NCBI GenBank assembly: GCA_047638695.1
Contig: JBLINY010000010.1
Span: 1 to 64,000 of the forward strand
Reading direction: 5' to 3'
DNA from: JAHECQ01 sp047638695
Lineage (GTDB): Bacteria > Actinomycetota > Acidimicrobiia > Acidimicrobiales > SZUA-35
DNA length: 64,000 nt
The notes beneath the pieces were generated by a model. It saw nothing but the letters and a program-made list of their open reading frames with translations, was not told where the DNA came from and did no database searches. Position 1 is the first letter of the stretch. Every line of letters begins with the position of its first letter. The translations under genes were made by a program, and so were the position numbers. Positions 16,165 through 24,242 of the stretch are shown here, one piece after another.

Positions 16165-16519
16165 TTCTCCTTGTTGTTGGGTTCTCTCTTAAGAAGTTCC
16201 ATTCGATCAGCGGACAACCTCGAAACCCGCGACTAGACCTGATGGGGTCGCCGATACCGAGATCTGCCGTCGAACCGCATAGACCGCTCAGCAGAAGGAA
16301 TCAGATCGCCGTGCTATGAAACGCCGATCGGACCCCTCGTTGATCTTGAGCGTTGAGCCTCGCGCACGTTGTTGACCTAGCGGAGCTCAACTGCCAAGGT
16401 TCCCTCCTCGCTCGGCGAACACTAGGTCTGCCGATTGTCACCGTCCGTGAATCGGGACACAGAGCAACCGGTGGTCGTCACGGGTCGCCCAATGACCCAG
16501 GAGTCGGCAGCGGCCGGGC
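16165..16519. other. Intergenic stretch without a recognised gene
   Basis: Lies upstream of the interrupted methyltransferase and downstream of the VOC gene. The T/C-rich bases just above 16164 read as purine-rich on the minus strand and could hold the methyltransferase ribosome site. I see nothing else in it. Confidence 0.4.
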
Positions 16520-17266
16520 TCAACCCTTGAGTTGTCCGGTCTCCGGGTCTCGCTGCGTGAGGCAATACAACATTCCAGCCGGGTCACGCATCGTGGTCCA
16601 CACGAGCCCTTCGGCAACGAACACAGCACCAAACCGCTCGTGCATGCAGCGGATCTCGTCCACACGTCGACCGCAGGCGATGTCAAGGTGAGCGCGAGCA
16701 AGCTCGGCGCCATCGTCATCACCAAGCCGCTGGAACAGAAGTCGCAAGGGAAGCGCGGCCGGTTGGGCCAACACCGCGAACTCTTCGCGTCGACTCTGAT
16801 GCAAATCCCAACCAGTCAGAGCCTGCCAAAACCGAGTCTCGTCGTTGAACAGCAGCCCAGGCACGTCGATGCAGACTTGGTCTAATCGATGCTCTAAACC
16901 CTCGTGGACCGGTACCGGAGTCTTTGACTCCCCATGATGGGGAACAAGACAGAACGGCATCCCGGTCGGCGACCTCATGATCACGTGTCCAAGATCAGCT
17001 TCGACGCTGGCTCCGAGTTGTTCGGCCGCTCGACGAGTGTTCGCGATCGAATCAACGTGGAGATCGAGGTGGATACGTGGTCCGGCCGAGGTGCGCTGGA
17101 CGCGGACGTAGGCATCGCCTTCCGGCGGGCTCAACGTCGCGAACTGTGCCTCGGCTCCGCGCGAAGCCGACAATCGGGACTTGGTCACCTGTCGCCAGAA
17201 CACCGTGCCGACATCGAAGCGGTCGGTCGGCATGTCGATGAAGCACGTCAGCCAGCGGATCTCCAC
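16520..17266 (-). CDS. Glyoxalase-like (VOC) domain protein, two modules
   Basis: Vicinal-oxygen-chelate fold protein of 248 residues with two repeated beta-alpha-beta-beta-beta units. The first half holds IHLDLHVDSIANTRRAAEQLGA and MRSPTGMPFCLVPH. The second holds LDQVCIDVPGLLFNDETRFW, RAHLDIACGRRVDEIRCMHERFGA and MRDPAGMLYCLTQ. The paired H/D segments preceding each glycine-rich turn resemble actinobacterial glyoxalase-like domains that often carry resistance or unknown functions. The metal ligands are not certain. It stands alone between a broken methyltransferase and a surface-protein group. Confidence 0.8.
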   Translation of the reverse strand: MEIRWLTCFIDMPTDRFDVGTVFWRQVTKSRLSASRGAEAQFATLSPPEGDAYVRVQRTSAGPRIHLDLHVDSIANTRRAAEQLGASVEADLGHVIMRSPTGMPFCLVPHHGESKTPVPVHEGLEHRLDQVCIDVPGLLFNDETRFWQALTGWDLHQSRREEFAVLAQPAALPLRLLFQRLGDDDGAELARAHLDIACGRRVDEIRCMHERFGAVFVAEGLVWTTMRDPAGMLYCLTQRDPETGQLKG

Positions 17267-17299
17267 GGTTCGACCGTAGTGGTCCGTCCGAAACAGGAC

Positions 17300-17545
17300 C
17301 TACAGACGGTCAGTGATGGTGAGCCCATGACGAGAGTGGCGTAGAAACGTCTCGAGCCACATGGCGGACAGCAACAGCGTCAGCGTTAGGGCGAGTAGCC
17401 ACGGCGCTGGCCGGCTGGCTGCGATGAGAAGCGCTGCAACCGCCGCCGCTGCCATTGTGAACGAGACAGCTTGGCGGGCGCGATGCCCCTTCATGCCGGC
17501 GCCCGCCGCGGACACGCTGAGGGCAAGAGGTAGACGAGCGAACAT
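17300..17545 (-). CDS. Possible small membrane protein, two transmembrane segments
   Basis: An 81-residue frame with two hydrophobic stretches (VSFTMAAAAVAALLIAAS and PWLLALTLTLLLSAMWL), followed by a basic tail. It lies downstream of the TadG-like gene on the same strand. The open frame extends upstream to a GTG at 17764 that overlaps the TadG stop, but that extension (rich in Ser, Arg, Gly) looks non-coding. I chose the internal ATG 17545. GC-rich DNA can yield Ala/Leu-rich frames by chance, so this is tentative. Confidence 0.35.
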   Translation of the reverse strand: MFARLPLALSVSAAGAGMKGHRARQAVSFTMAAAAVAALLIAASRPAPWLLALTLTLLLSAMWLETFLRHSRHGLTITDRL

Positions 17546-17756
17546 CCACGCCGTGCGCTCTCGCCCCTTCCTGTGGGCGCGACCCCGAGCGTGATCTCGA
17601 CGATCGCACATCCCGGCTACTCGGCAACCAACCTGCAGATCACCGGGCCCACTGATGGCACAGTCACCAACCTTGTGCGCACTTCCCGAGGTCCTGAGCC
17701 TGATGACCTGTCGAGACCAGGAACCCGACGAACGACCCGAATAGCAAGGCTGCCAG

Positions 17757-19442
17757 TTACTCACTCAGTCGGACAGGGTCGCCGATCACACGAACCGACC
17801 AGGTTGTGCGGTCCGTGACCACTCCGGTCCCCTCTGGGGCGTAACGAATCGTCCACCAGCAGGTTGCGCCGCACGTGTAGCTAGAGAGAGGAATCTCGAT
17901 GCGAACCGTTCGATTCTGGAAGCGACTACTCGTCGTATCTAGGCAACGAGCCAAACCACACATGTCGTTGTTGGCGATGGGGAGGTCGGTCATCGGGGTG
18001 GCCGTATTGGTCGTGGTCGAAATCCCGTACTCAGCGGTGTCGATGGTTCGGTAGGTAAAGGTGGGCCGATTTCCGTTCGGGTCGATGATTTGCAGATCTT
18101 CCATGCCCTCGCCCGGGTCGAACAGGGTAATTTCGAGTGTCTTTCCGGCATGACCAGCATCGATCTCGGCCAGAAAGAACGTCGCAGGTGCACCCGGCGT
18201 GGCCATTGGGGTGCCATCGGTTGCCCGCCCCGGAACAAAGATGGGCAGGTGCTCTTTGGCTGCGACCTGTGGACACGTGGCGTCACTGAGCGAGGTACAG
18301 ATGACGCCGGCGCCAGGGTTGCCGGCGGCGGGAACAACCCTCACGCCGAAATAGTTAATGCCCAGCTCATTTGTTATCGGGCGAGACCGGTAGTTGAGGA
18401 GCCAGCGACCCCGAGGGTCGCCGGGCCCGATGCTGTAGCCCGTCTGCCACCCACACGAGTTTGTCGCCCAGTCGATGGTCCCGGCACCATGCGGCGTCGT
18501 ATTGTCAGCGTCGCTCAGGGGGGTGTTGTCCGCTTTGAACAGTGTCGTCTGGAGCACAACGGGAACATGGCTGTTCGTCAGATCTGTCTGGAGTCCGAAG
18601 TTGAACTCGCCGACAGAGTTGCAGACTCCCGGCTCATAGAAGTCGACATTCCAAGTCTTGGCTTCAGAGCCAGCCGGCATCGAAATCGTGAGTTCGTAGC
18701 CGTTCACGTCGTATTGCGGATTGTCCGTGCGCCCCCCCTGGGTGCCGTTGGCCCTCCAGTCGTAGTAAAGGGGAGCGGCCAAGCCGTAGTCCGAAGCCCA
18801 TGGCTGTGGCACGTTGAAGTGCATGCTCCAGGCTCCGGGGCAGTACCAGCTTCCGTACTGATACGCCGCCGAGATGGCATCACCCTGCTGACGGCCTGAG
18901 CAATAGCCGTTCACGGCCAGCCACAGGTTCTCGACACCGGCCGCTCCACCCAAATTTCCAGTGCCAAGTGCTGACGAAGGGTTTCCGAGCGGCACCGGCA
19001 GAACATACTCAGCCTGAGCGAACCGTTCGATTACTGGGCCGTCGGCCAGTACAAGTTGCCCGAAATAGACTTCGGCCCGGTCAATGACCGTCACTTTGAC
19101 CGACTGCCCGCTGGTCTCGTCGACAACGACCTGAGGAAAAGCGGTGGGGGTCAAGCACGGATCGCCCCACGCATCGCAACCGGGCTGATCGATATAGCCA
19201 TTCCGAGCCGCCGAATCGAGCGCGGCAGCTCTCGCATCTGATCGTGACGGCATGTGCACGACAGCGGCTAGGGACGAGGCATCACTCGCCGTTTGAATGT
19301 CTGCGGCCTTGAGATACCAGGCGCCGACATCGACAGCGAAGGCAGTGAAGATCAGCAACGGAATCATCAGCAGGGCTGACATGGCAAGCACGTAACCGCT
19401 CTCGCCGTCCCGCTCCCGTTGATCACACAATCCAGCCATCAA
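17757..19442 (-). CDS. TadE/TadG-like surface protein
   Basis: A 561-residue protein with one N-terminal membrane helix in the form typical of Flp-pilus-associated TadE/TadG proteins. GESGYVLAMSALLMIPLL leads into the helix, then FAVDVGAWYLKAADIQTASDASSLAA follows in the family pattern. The remaining 500 residues face outward, contain at least 14 cysteines and many Gly, Asn, Asp and aromatic residues, and end in a beta-rich CGATCWWTIRYAPEGTG segment. The length far exceeds simple pilins. No Tad secretion ATPase or prepilin peptidase is nearby, so assembly genes must lie elsewhere or the protein acts alone. Confidence 0.72.
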   Translation of the reverse strand: MMAGLCDQRERDGESGYVLAMSALLMIPLLIFTAFAVDVGAWYLKAADIQTASDASSLAAVVHMPSRSDARAAALDSAARNGYIDQPGCDAWGDPCLTPTAFPQVVVDETSGQSVKVTVIDRAEVYFGQLVLADGPVIERFAQAEYVLPVPLGNPSSALGTGNLGGAAGVENLWLAVNGYCSGRQQGDAISAAYQYGSWYCPGAWSMHFNVPQPWASDYGLAAPLYYDWRANGTQGGRTDNPQYDVNGYELTISMPAGSEAKTWNVDFYEPGVCNSVGEFNFGLQTDLTNSHVPVVLQTTLFKADNTPLSDADNTTPHGAGTIDWATNSCGWQTGYSIGPGDPRGRWLLNYRSRPITNELGINYFGVRVVPAAGNPGAGVICTSLSDATCPQVAAKEHLPIFVPGRATDGTPMATPGAPATFFLAEIDAGHAGKTLEITLFDPGEGMEDLQIIDPNGNRPTFTYRTIDTAEYGISTTTNTATPMTDLPIANNDMCGLARCLDTTSSRFQNRTVRIEIPLSSYTCGATCWWTIRYAPEGTGVVTDRTTWSVRVIGDPVRLSE

Positions 19443-19524
19443 CTACTGATCGGCTGATCGGGGTCAGATCTGAACGGGCAATAGTGCCTTATGGGCACGG
19501 GCACAGACACAAACCATCCCCGAC

Positions 19525-19782
19525 CTACTCATCTCGCCAGTCCAAAGGACGAAGATCCCCGAAGTCCAGCGGTAGGTCCCCAGTATGGTCGTCGGACGCC
19601 GCCTCGACGATGTCGACCCGTTCGCGGTCATGGCCCATGGCATCGGCGAGGCCCAACATCGCAGCCATCAGCACCGACCCACCGTGTCGTGCCTTCGGAG
19701 ACCTTGTTTCCTCATCAATCACACCTACCACTTTGGTGCAGATGCCACGATCTGGGTAGGCGCGACACCGGCGTGATCGCAT
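19525..19782 (-). CDS. Small acidic hypothetical protein
   Basis: An 85-residue frame whose second half is acidic (DRERVDIVEAASDDHTGDLPLDFGDLRPLD) and follows a short helix, SVLMAAMLGLADAMG. Small actinobacterial proteins with this helix-then-acidic layout exist, but I do not recognise a family. It lies upstream of the TadG-like gene on the same strand and divergent from the SnoaL gene. A GTG start about 18 codons in is possible. Coding status is uncertain. Confidence 0.4.
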   Translation of the reverse strand: MRSRRCRAYPDRGICTKVVGVIDEETRSPKARHGGSVLMAAMLGLADAMGHDRERVDIVEAASDDHTGDLPLDFGDLRPLDWRDE

Positions 19783-19814
19783 ACGTTTTGGTCAGACCTA
19801 CGAAAGGGGCTCGC

Positions 19815-20228
19815 GTGAGCAACGCAGCGGCTAACAAAGAACTGATCCGTCACATCATGGAAGACGGCTTCAACAAGGCTGACATGGCCGTCGTCTACGA
19901 CTCGTTCGTTCCCGAGTACGAGCGGCATGGTTTTGGCGTAGCCAGTATGGGTTCGCTCGAAGAGCACGTCGCCGACTTGAAGTCGCGCCATGCAGCATTC
20001 GACAACGCCCGTTTCGAGATCCATGAAATGACGGCCGAAGGATCGACGGTGGCGGTGCGCTACACCTTCCATGGAACCCACAGTGCCGAATTCATGGGCC
20101 TTGCTGCGACCGGACGCGAGGTCTCACGCCCCTCGACGGCATTCTTCGACATCACTGACGGCAAGGTGACCCAGGGCCGCATCGTGTCAGACGGCGGCGG
20201 CCTGATGGCCCAGCTCACAGCCGATTGA
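19815..20228 (+). CDS. SnoaL-like / ester cyclase family protein
   Basis: A 137-residue NTF2-fold protein. Typical segments are NKELIRHIMEDGFNKADMAVVYDSFVPEY, VADLKSRHAAFDNARFEIHEMTAEGSTVAVRYTFHGTH and GREVSRPSTAFFDITDGKV. This family includes polyketide cyclases and many small-molecule isomerases or hydrolases of unknown substrate. I chose GTG at 19815, preceded by AAAGGGG at a good distance, and rejected the longer upstream frame, whose sequence is low-complexity and non-coding in look. It converges on the AlkC gene with an 11-base gap. Confidence 0.82.
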   Translation: MSNAAANKELIRHIMEDGFNKADMAVVYDSFVPEYERHGFGVASMGSLEEHVADLKSRHAAFDNARFEIHEMTAEGSTVAVRYTFHGTHSAEFMGLAATGREVSRPSTAFFDITDGKVTQGRIVSDGGGLMAQLTAD

Positions 20229-20238
20229 ACAGTCTACT

Positions 20239-21387
20239 CTAGGCCTCCAGCGTGAAGGCGCCCACACGATGAGGCACGCCGTTGATCAAGACATCGACTG
20301 CATGCTCACCGGGGTAGTGGGTGCGAGTCGATTGCTGAGCCACCGAAACAGATTTACGGATCACCGCTGACCCCCCTGATGGGGCGACAATCTCGGACCC
20401 TTTGAACACCTTGGAGCTGGTTGATCCGTTCGCTTTGACGAAGTGGATGGCCAGGTCGACCAACCCTCCAACCGGCGTGTCAGTGGGGTTGGTCAGCTCG
20501 ATCACCAATTTCACCGTTTCGCCAATTCGCGCCGTCGCAGGCTCAATAGAAACGGCGTGTATCTCGAGCGGCGAGTCGGCCACGTACCCGAGAATGCCCA
20601 GCGCCCCGGGATCACCAGCCTTGATCAACGAACGCAAGCCATGGCGGATGAGCCGACGCCTGTTGTCGTCACCATCGGTCCACCAACGCTGTGCGACGCC
20701 AACAATCAGCTCGGGATGGTCCTTGGCAATATCGTTGAGGTTGTTGGCCACCGACCGCCGCACGTACTCAGACTCGTCATCCTTCAGCAGCTCGAGCAAC
20801 TCAAGCACCGGCGCAGGATCTCGCTGGAACTCTTTCAGCCGAGATGCCCACGGAAGCCGCGGCCTGGTGCCCTCCGACACCAATCGCCGAACATGCTCAC
20901 TCGGATCAAGGGTCCACTCTCTCAAGCGGACCAAGGTGGCCTCGGTATGATGTTCGAGATAGGCCCGAATGCTGAACTCGGCAGTGAAGCGGCGCGTCAA
21001 CAGGTGTTGCGCGTCCATGGCCAACTCAAAGTGGTCCAGACCGTGAGCGGTGACAAAGAAGACGTGCGGCAGATAGAAGAACCCTGACATTGCGTTTGAC
21101 TTGTTTGTGGTTGATTCGGCCGTGTCAGGGCCGAGGTCAGCCGCCAGGGCTTCATCGCTGACGCTGTCGATAACCGTCTGCAATGCCAGGGCCCGATCGG
21201 CATCAAGATGGTCGGCCATGACGTCGGCAATCTGTCGAGCCCTGGGCGTTAACTCGAGCTCGTCAAAACCTCGCAGGCACTGCGCGACAAAGCCGACCTC
21301 ATCGAAGCCAGGCTGCGCCGCCGCCAGCGACCGGCCAATCCGCTCGACGACCTCGGGGCCGAAGCTGTTCTTGAGTGGTTCAGCCAT
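20239..21387 (-). CDS. AlkC-family DNA alkylation repair protein
   Basis: HEAT-like-repeat DNA glycosylase of the AlkC/AlkD superfamily, which excises N-alkylated bases. The N-terminus MAEPLKNSFGPEVVERIG is the AlkC hallmark, followed by ELTPRARQIADVMADHL and repeated helical pairs (HVRRLVSEGTRPRLPWA, YVRRSVANNLNDIAKDHPELI). The last 110 residues form a beta-rich, Ig-like extension (IGETVKLVIELTNPTDTPVGG), as seen in AlkC proteins. ATG 21387 was preferred to the upstream start at 21423 because it gives the family N-terminus exactly. It appears to be a single-gene unit. Confidence 0.85.
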   Translation of the reverse strand: MAEPLKNSFGPEVVERIGRSLAAAQPGFDEVGFVAQCLRGFDELELTPRARQIADVMADHLDADRALALQTVIDSVSDEALAADLGPDTAESTTNKSNAMSGFFYLPHVFFVTAHGLDHFELAMDAQHLLTRRFTAEFSIRAYLEHHTEATLVRLREWTLDPSEHVRRLVSEGTRPRLPWASRLKEFQRDPAPVLELLELLKDDESEYVRRSVANNLNDIAKDHPELIVGVAQRWWTDGDDNRRRLIRHGLRSLIKAGDPGALGILGYVADSPLEIHAVSIEPATARIGETVKLVIELTNPTDTPVGGLVDLAIHFVKANGSTSSKVFKGSEIVAPSGGSAVIRKSVSVAQQSTRTHYPGEHAVDVLINGVPHRVGAFTLEA

Positions 21388-21585
21388 TGACCGATACTCC
21401 CATAGTCGTCGACCGGCGAACACATATATCTATGGCGAAGTATGGGCTTGATTCTACAAGAACTTCCACTACCAGGTCATACGGAAGATTTTCGGAAACT
21501 CTGTAACGAAACGATGGTTCTGACGTAGAGGTCTTTGTGTGTGGCGCCCGCCGCATTCCGCACCAAACCGAAAAGAGACTCACCC

Positions 21586-22116
21586 ATGAACCGTCCATCC
21601 AACCGCTCTTCTTTGTCGCGCCTGCTCCTCGGCGCCGCCACCTTCCTGGTACTCATGCTGGCCAACTTGGCCGCTGTCGGCCCTGCCGGCGCGCAGCAGG
21701 CTGAAGTGCAAGAAGAGAAGGAACAACACTGCGTGGCCAACCTGGCCACATCAGAGAAAGCACAACGCGAACCGGTGTGCTTCGACAGCATCGCCGAAGT
21801 CGATGCCCTCGTTCAGACGCTCAGCACCGGCAATGTTGCCACCCGGGCCGGGGGCAACACCATTGGCCGCCACTTCAAGAACACGTGGTATGGCGGATCG
21901 AGCATCACGATCACCGGCACCACCTGCAGCGGTGGTGTGTGGTGGCCGACCGGCTCGTGGAACGACAACATCGAGTCGAGCTACAACTATTGCGGCGGCT
22001 CCGGTACTCGGTTCTACAACTCGAGTAGCTGCTCGAGCTCGAGCACTGCGATCTACGGCGGAGCGGGGTCACTTGGCTGGATGAACAACAAGGCCTCGTG
22101 CGTGCGCTACGGCTAG
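21586..22116 (+). CDS. Secreted protein with possible crystallin-like domain
   Basis: Precursor of 176 residues with a clear signal peptide: basic start MNRPSNRSSLSR, hydrophobic core LLLGAATFLVLMLANLAAV, and likely cleavage after AGA. A polar linker (EVQEEKEQHC) precedes a C-terminal domain rich in Gly, Ser, Trp, Tyr and Cys (FKNTWYGGSSITITG, WMNNKASCVRYG). The spacing resembles bacterial beta/gamma-crystallin-like or peptidase-inhibitor I36 folds, a guess from pattern only. ATG 21586 was preferred over 21535 because it places the signal peptide at the terminus. It lies just upstream of an ECF sigma gene. Confidence 0.72.
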   Translation: MNRPSNRSSLSRLLLGAATFLVLMLANLAAVGPAGAQQAEVQEEKEQHCVANLATSEKAQREPVCFDSIAEVDALVQTLSTGNVATRAGGNTIGRHFKNTWYGGSSITITGTTCSGGVWWPTGSWNDNIESSYNYCGGSGTRFYNSSSCSSSSTAIYGGAGSLGWMNNKASCVRYG

Positions 22117-22179
22117 GCAGCTAGGCCGTCGTTTGGAGACGGGTCAGCTGTCGAGTTGCTGTCGACTGGTACTACCGTT

Positions 22180-22755
22180 GTGTCCCTGCCTCTACTCTCA
22201 TCCGACGCCGCCGAGACGGCCGACCACGGAACGCTGCTTCGCGCCGGCTCGCCCGACGGCATTGCCCTGATCTACAACGCCAACGTCGACGAGCTGATGG
22301 CCTACTTCTTCCGGCGTACATACGACGCAGAGGTAGCCGCCGACCTGACGTCGGAGACGTTCGCCAAGATGTTGGCTAACCGGGCACAATATGATGCCGA
22401 TCGCGGTTCAGTGCGGCAGTGGCTGTATGGGATAGCCAAGAACGAGCTGCGTGAATTCTGGCGGAGAAAACAGGTGTCGACGGCGGCCCAAGACAAGCTG
22501 GGAATGGAACGGCAACGAGTCGACGACCAGTTGGCCAACGAACTCGGCGCGGCCGAGCAGGTAGTCGGCAAGCAAGTCGTGGTCGATGCCATTGGCAAAT
22601 TGGGCACCCGCTATCGCCAACCGGTGGCCCTGCGGGTACTACAGGACATGTCGTACGAACAGATCGCCTCCGAGCTGGGCTGCACGGCTGGTTCGGCTCG
22701 GGTACGAGTCTTTCGCGGCCTGAAAAAGCTGGAAGGGGCCTTCCGTGCAGCCTGA
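22180..22755 (+). CDS. ECF-type RNA polymerase sigma factor
   Basis: Sigma-70-family regulator of 191 residues from GTG 22180 (TTG 22156 would add eight). Region 2 is visible in NVDELMAYFFRRTYDAEVAADLTSETFAKM and RGSVRQWLYGIAKNELREFWRRK. Region 4, with its helix-turn-helix, is seen in LGTRYRQPVALRVLQDMSYEQIASELGCTAGSARVRVFRGLKKL. The gene's end overlaps the next gene by 11 bases, and the partner has a membrane helix, so it probably tethers or controls this sigma factor. Confidence 0.88.
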   Translation: MSLPLLSSDAAETADHGTLLRAGSPDGIALIYNANVDELMAYFFRRTYDAEVAADLTSETFAKMLANRAQYDADRGSVRQWLYGIAKNELREFWRRKQVSTAAQDKLGMERQRVDDQLANELGAAEQVVGKQVVVDAIGKLGTRYRQPVALRVLQDMSYEQIASELGCTAGSARVRVFRGLKKLEGAFRAA

Positions 22756-23521
22756 CTCCCCCGTCGATCTACGTGACACACCACCGTTTAAGGAACGACT
22801 CGAAGCCGAGCTGCGCGTCGCTGCACTGCAGCTGGAGGCGCAATCCGCTGTACCAGCACCGACGAAACCGCTCCTGCAGTTTCCGCGGCTCCCTGTGCTG
22901 GCATTCGCTTGTTTCACTCTGCTTCTCGTCGCCGTCGGTGTGATGGTTACCCGGCCGTCACAAACCACCCCGGTAGCTGCTGAGATTTTTATCATCGAGC
23001 GGACAACGGCCAACGTCACGGTGCAGGTGATCGATGTCGTGGCTGATCTCGAAGCAGCACAAGCCGAACTCGACGCCGCAGGACTCGATGTCAAGTTGTT
23101 GATGGTCCCCGTCTCGCCCAGCCTCGAGGGCCACCTGGTTCGGGCCACAGGCGACGAGAACGCAACATTCACCAGCCGCGACGGTCGGGTAGCCGCCTTC
23201 ACCCTGACGGGTGCAAGCACAGCGACGCTGAGCCTGGCCTTCGGCCGGGCTGCGGAGCAAGGCGAAATGTACGAGGGCAGCTGGGAACCGCACGTTTGTG
23301 AGGCAGTTCGAGTCGCTTCTAACCCAGCAGTCGACGCGGAAGAGTTAGGCTATGGAGACATCATTTGGAGGACAGTCGCCGGTGAGTCTATTGCTGCCAC
23401 TTCAGCAGAGGAGCTCATCACCGCGGGGGTCGGACTGGTGGTGATCGAACCGATCGGGCCAGGCCAGCTTCTGATCGTTCTCGACACTGAAGGGTCTGAG
23501 ACACCTGCCCCCTGCCGCTAG
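22745..23521 (+). CDS. Membrane-anchored partner of the ECF sigma factor (anti-sigma candidate)
   Basis: A 258-residue protein starting at GTG 22745 inside the end of the sigma gene, so translation is coupled. A cytoplasmic N-terminus of about 50 residues with a short helical stretch (PPFKERLEAELRVAALQLEA) is followed by one membrane helix (LPVLAFACFTLLLVAVGVMV) and an outward domain of about 190 residues. No zinc-binding anti-sigma motif is present. The layout fits a membrane-bound regulator, but the fold is not recognised. Confidence 0.7.
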   Translation: MQPDSPVDLRDTPPFKERLEAELRVAALQLEAQSAVPAPTKPLLQFPRLPVLAFACFTLLLVAVGVMVTRPSQTTPVAAEIFIIERTTANVTVQVIDVVADLEAAQAELDAAGLDVKLLMVPVSPSLEGHLVRATGDENATFTSRDGRVAAFTLTGASTATLSLAFGRAAEQGEMYEGSWEPHVCEAVRVASNPAVDAEELGYGDIIWRTVAGESIAATSAEELITAGVGLVVIEPIGPGQLLIVLDTEGSETPAPCR

Positions 23522-23596
23522 CCATGCAGTGTCCTAACCAGGCAGAGTCACCGAGCCCCGCCCGTTCGCAGAACCCTGCATGCAAACGCGGAGATA

Positions 23597-23649
23597 TGCA
23601 CCAGAGAAGGTCAGCGAACCGCCGCGGTCAACCAACCTTCTCTGATGCA
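23597..23649. terminator. Long hairpin after the sigma/anti-sigma pair
   Basis: TGCACCAGAGAAGGT (23597-23611) pairs with ACCTTCTCTGATGCA (23635-23649) over 15 positions with one mismatch. It encloses a loop that holds a smaller ACCG/CGGT stem. It lies between the plus-strand pair and a minus-strand gene that converges on it, so it can serve both. No T-tract is present. Confidence 0.5.
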
Positions 23650-23739
23650 CGATGAAACCCACGGGAACCGCGGACTCGTTGCCACTACGAACGAGCGGTG
23701 CGGTTTGTTACAAGAAATCCAGAAAGTTCCTGAGTTTTC

Positions 23740-24237
23740 TCAACCACCCTGGCGGATCGGCTCGAACAGCGAGATGTAGTCGACCAACCGACCGGCAATC
23801 TCGAAGGCCAACTCGGGGTCGTCGGGGTCGACGTCAGCCCACACGTCGCTGAGTCGCCGCCACCCGTCGTTGCCAAGGAACGGTCCGGCCTCGGCCTCTT
23901 TCCCCAGCTCACCGACCCAAGTCTTGCGAGCCTTGGTCAACAACATCAGCGCCGCCTCGTTCTTGGCCACCTCCTTGTGTTCGGAATGAAAGCCGACTTC
24001 CAGCGTCGACCCTTCGCTACCTTCGCTGCCTTCGCTGCCTTCGCTGCCTTCGCTCTCTGCGCCGTCGACATACCGAGACGAGATGAACTGAGCTTCGTAG
24101 TGTTCTTTCACCGGTGTCTCGGGTCCGAACCACACCTTCAACCCCCGCCGATGAGATCGCATGCGAATCGTCCCTACGCCTTCGGGAACCATGGCCCGCA
24201 CAAGGTCACCAACCTGATCGAACAGCTGAAGCTCCAT
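23740..24237 (-). CDS. Hypothetical protein with Glu-Gly-Ser repeats
   Basis: A 165-residue protein that I do not assign to a family. Two conserved-looking parts, LFDQVGDLVRAMVPEGVGTIRMRSHRRGLKVWFG and KARKTWVGELGKEAEAGPFLGN, flank a linker of EGS triplets that repeats about five times. The C-terminus is acidic (DVDPDDPELAFEIAGRLVDYI). The gene is 5 bases downstream of the amidase gene on the same strand, so they are probably co-transcribed. Confidence 0.7.
   Translation of the reverse strand: MELQLFDQVGDLVRAMVPEGVGTIRMRSHRRGLKVWFGPETPVKEHYEAQFISSRYVDGAESEGSEGSEGSEGSEGSTLEVGFHSEHKEVAKNEAALMLLTKARKTWVGELGKEAEAGPFLGNDGWRRLSDVWADVDPDDPELAFEIAGRLVDYISLFEPIRQGG
24012..24056. repeat. 9-bp coding repeat, five units
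   Basis: Five consecutive units close to CTTCGCTGC (plus strand) encode the Glu-Gly-Ser linker on the minus strand. The unit is a multiple of three, so copy changes would alter linker length without breaking the frame. Confidence 0.85.
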
Positions 24238-24242
24238 TGCCC

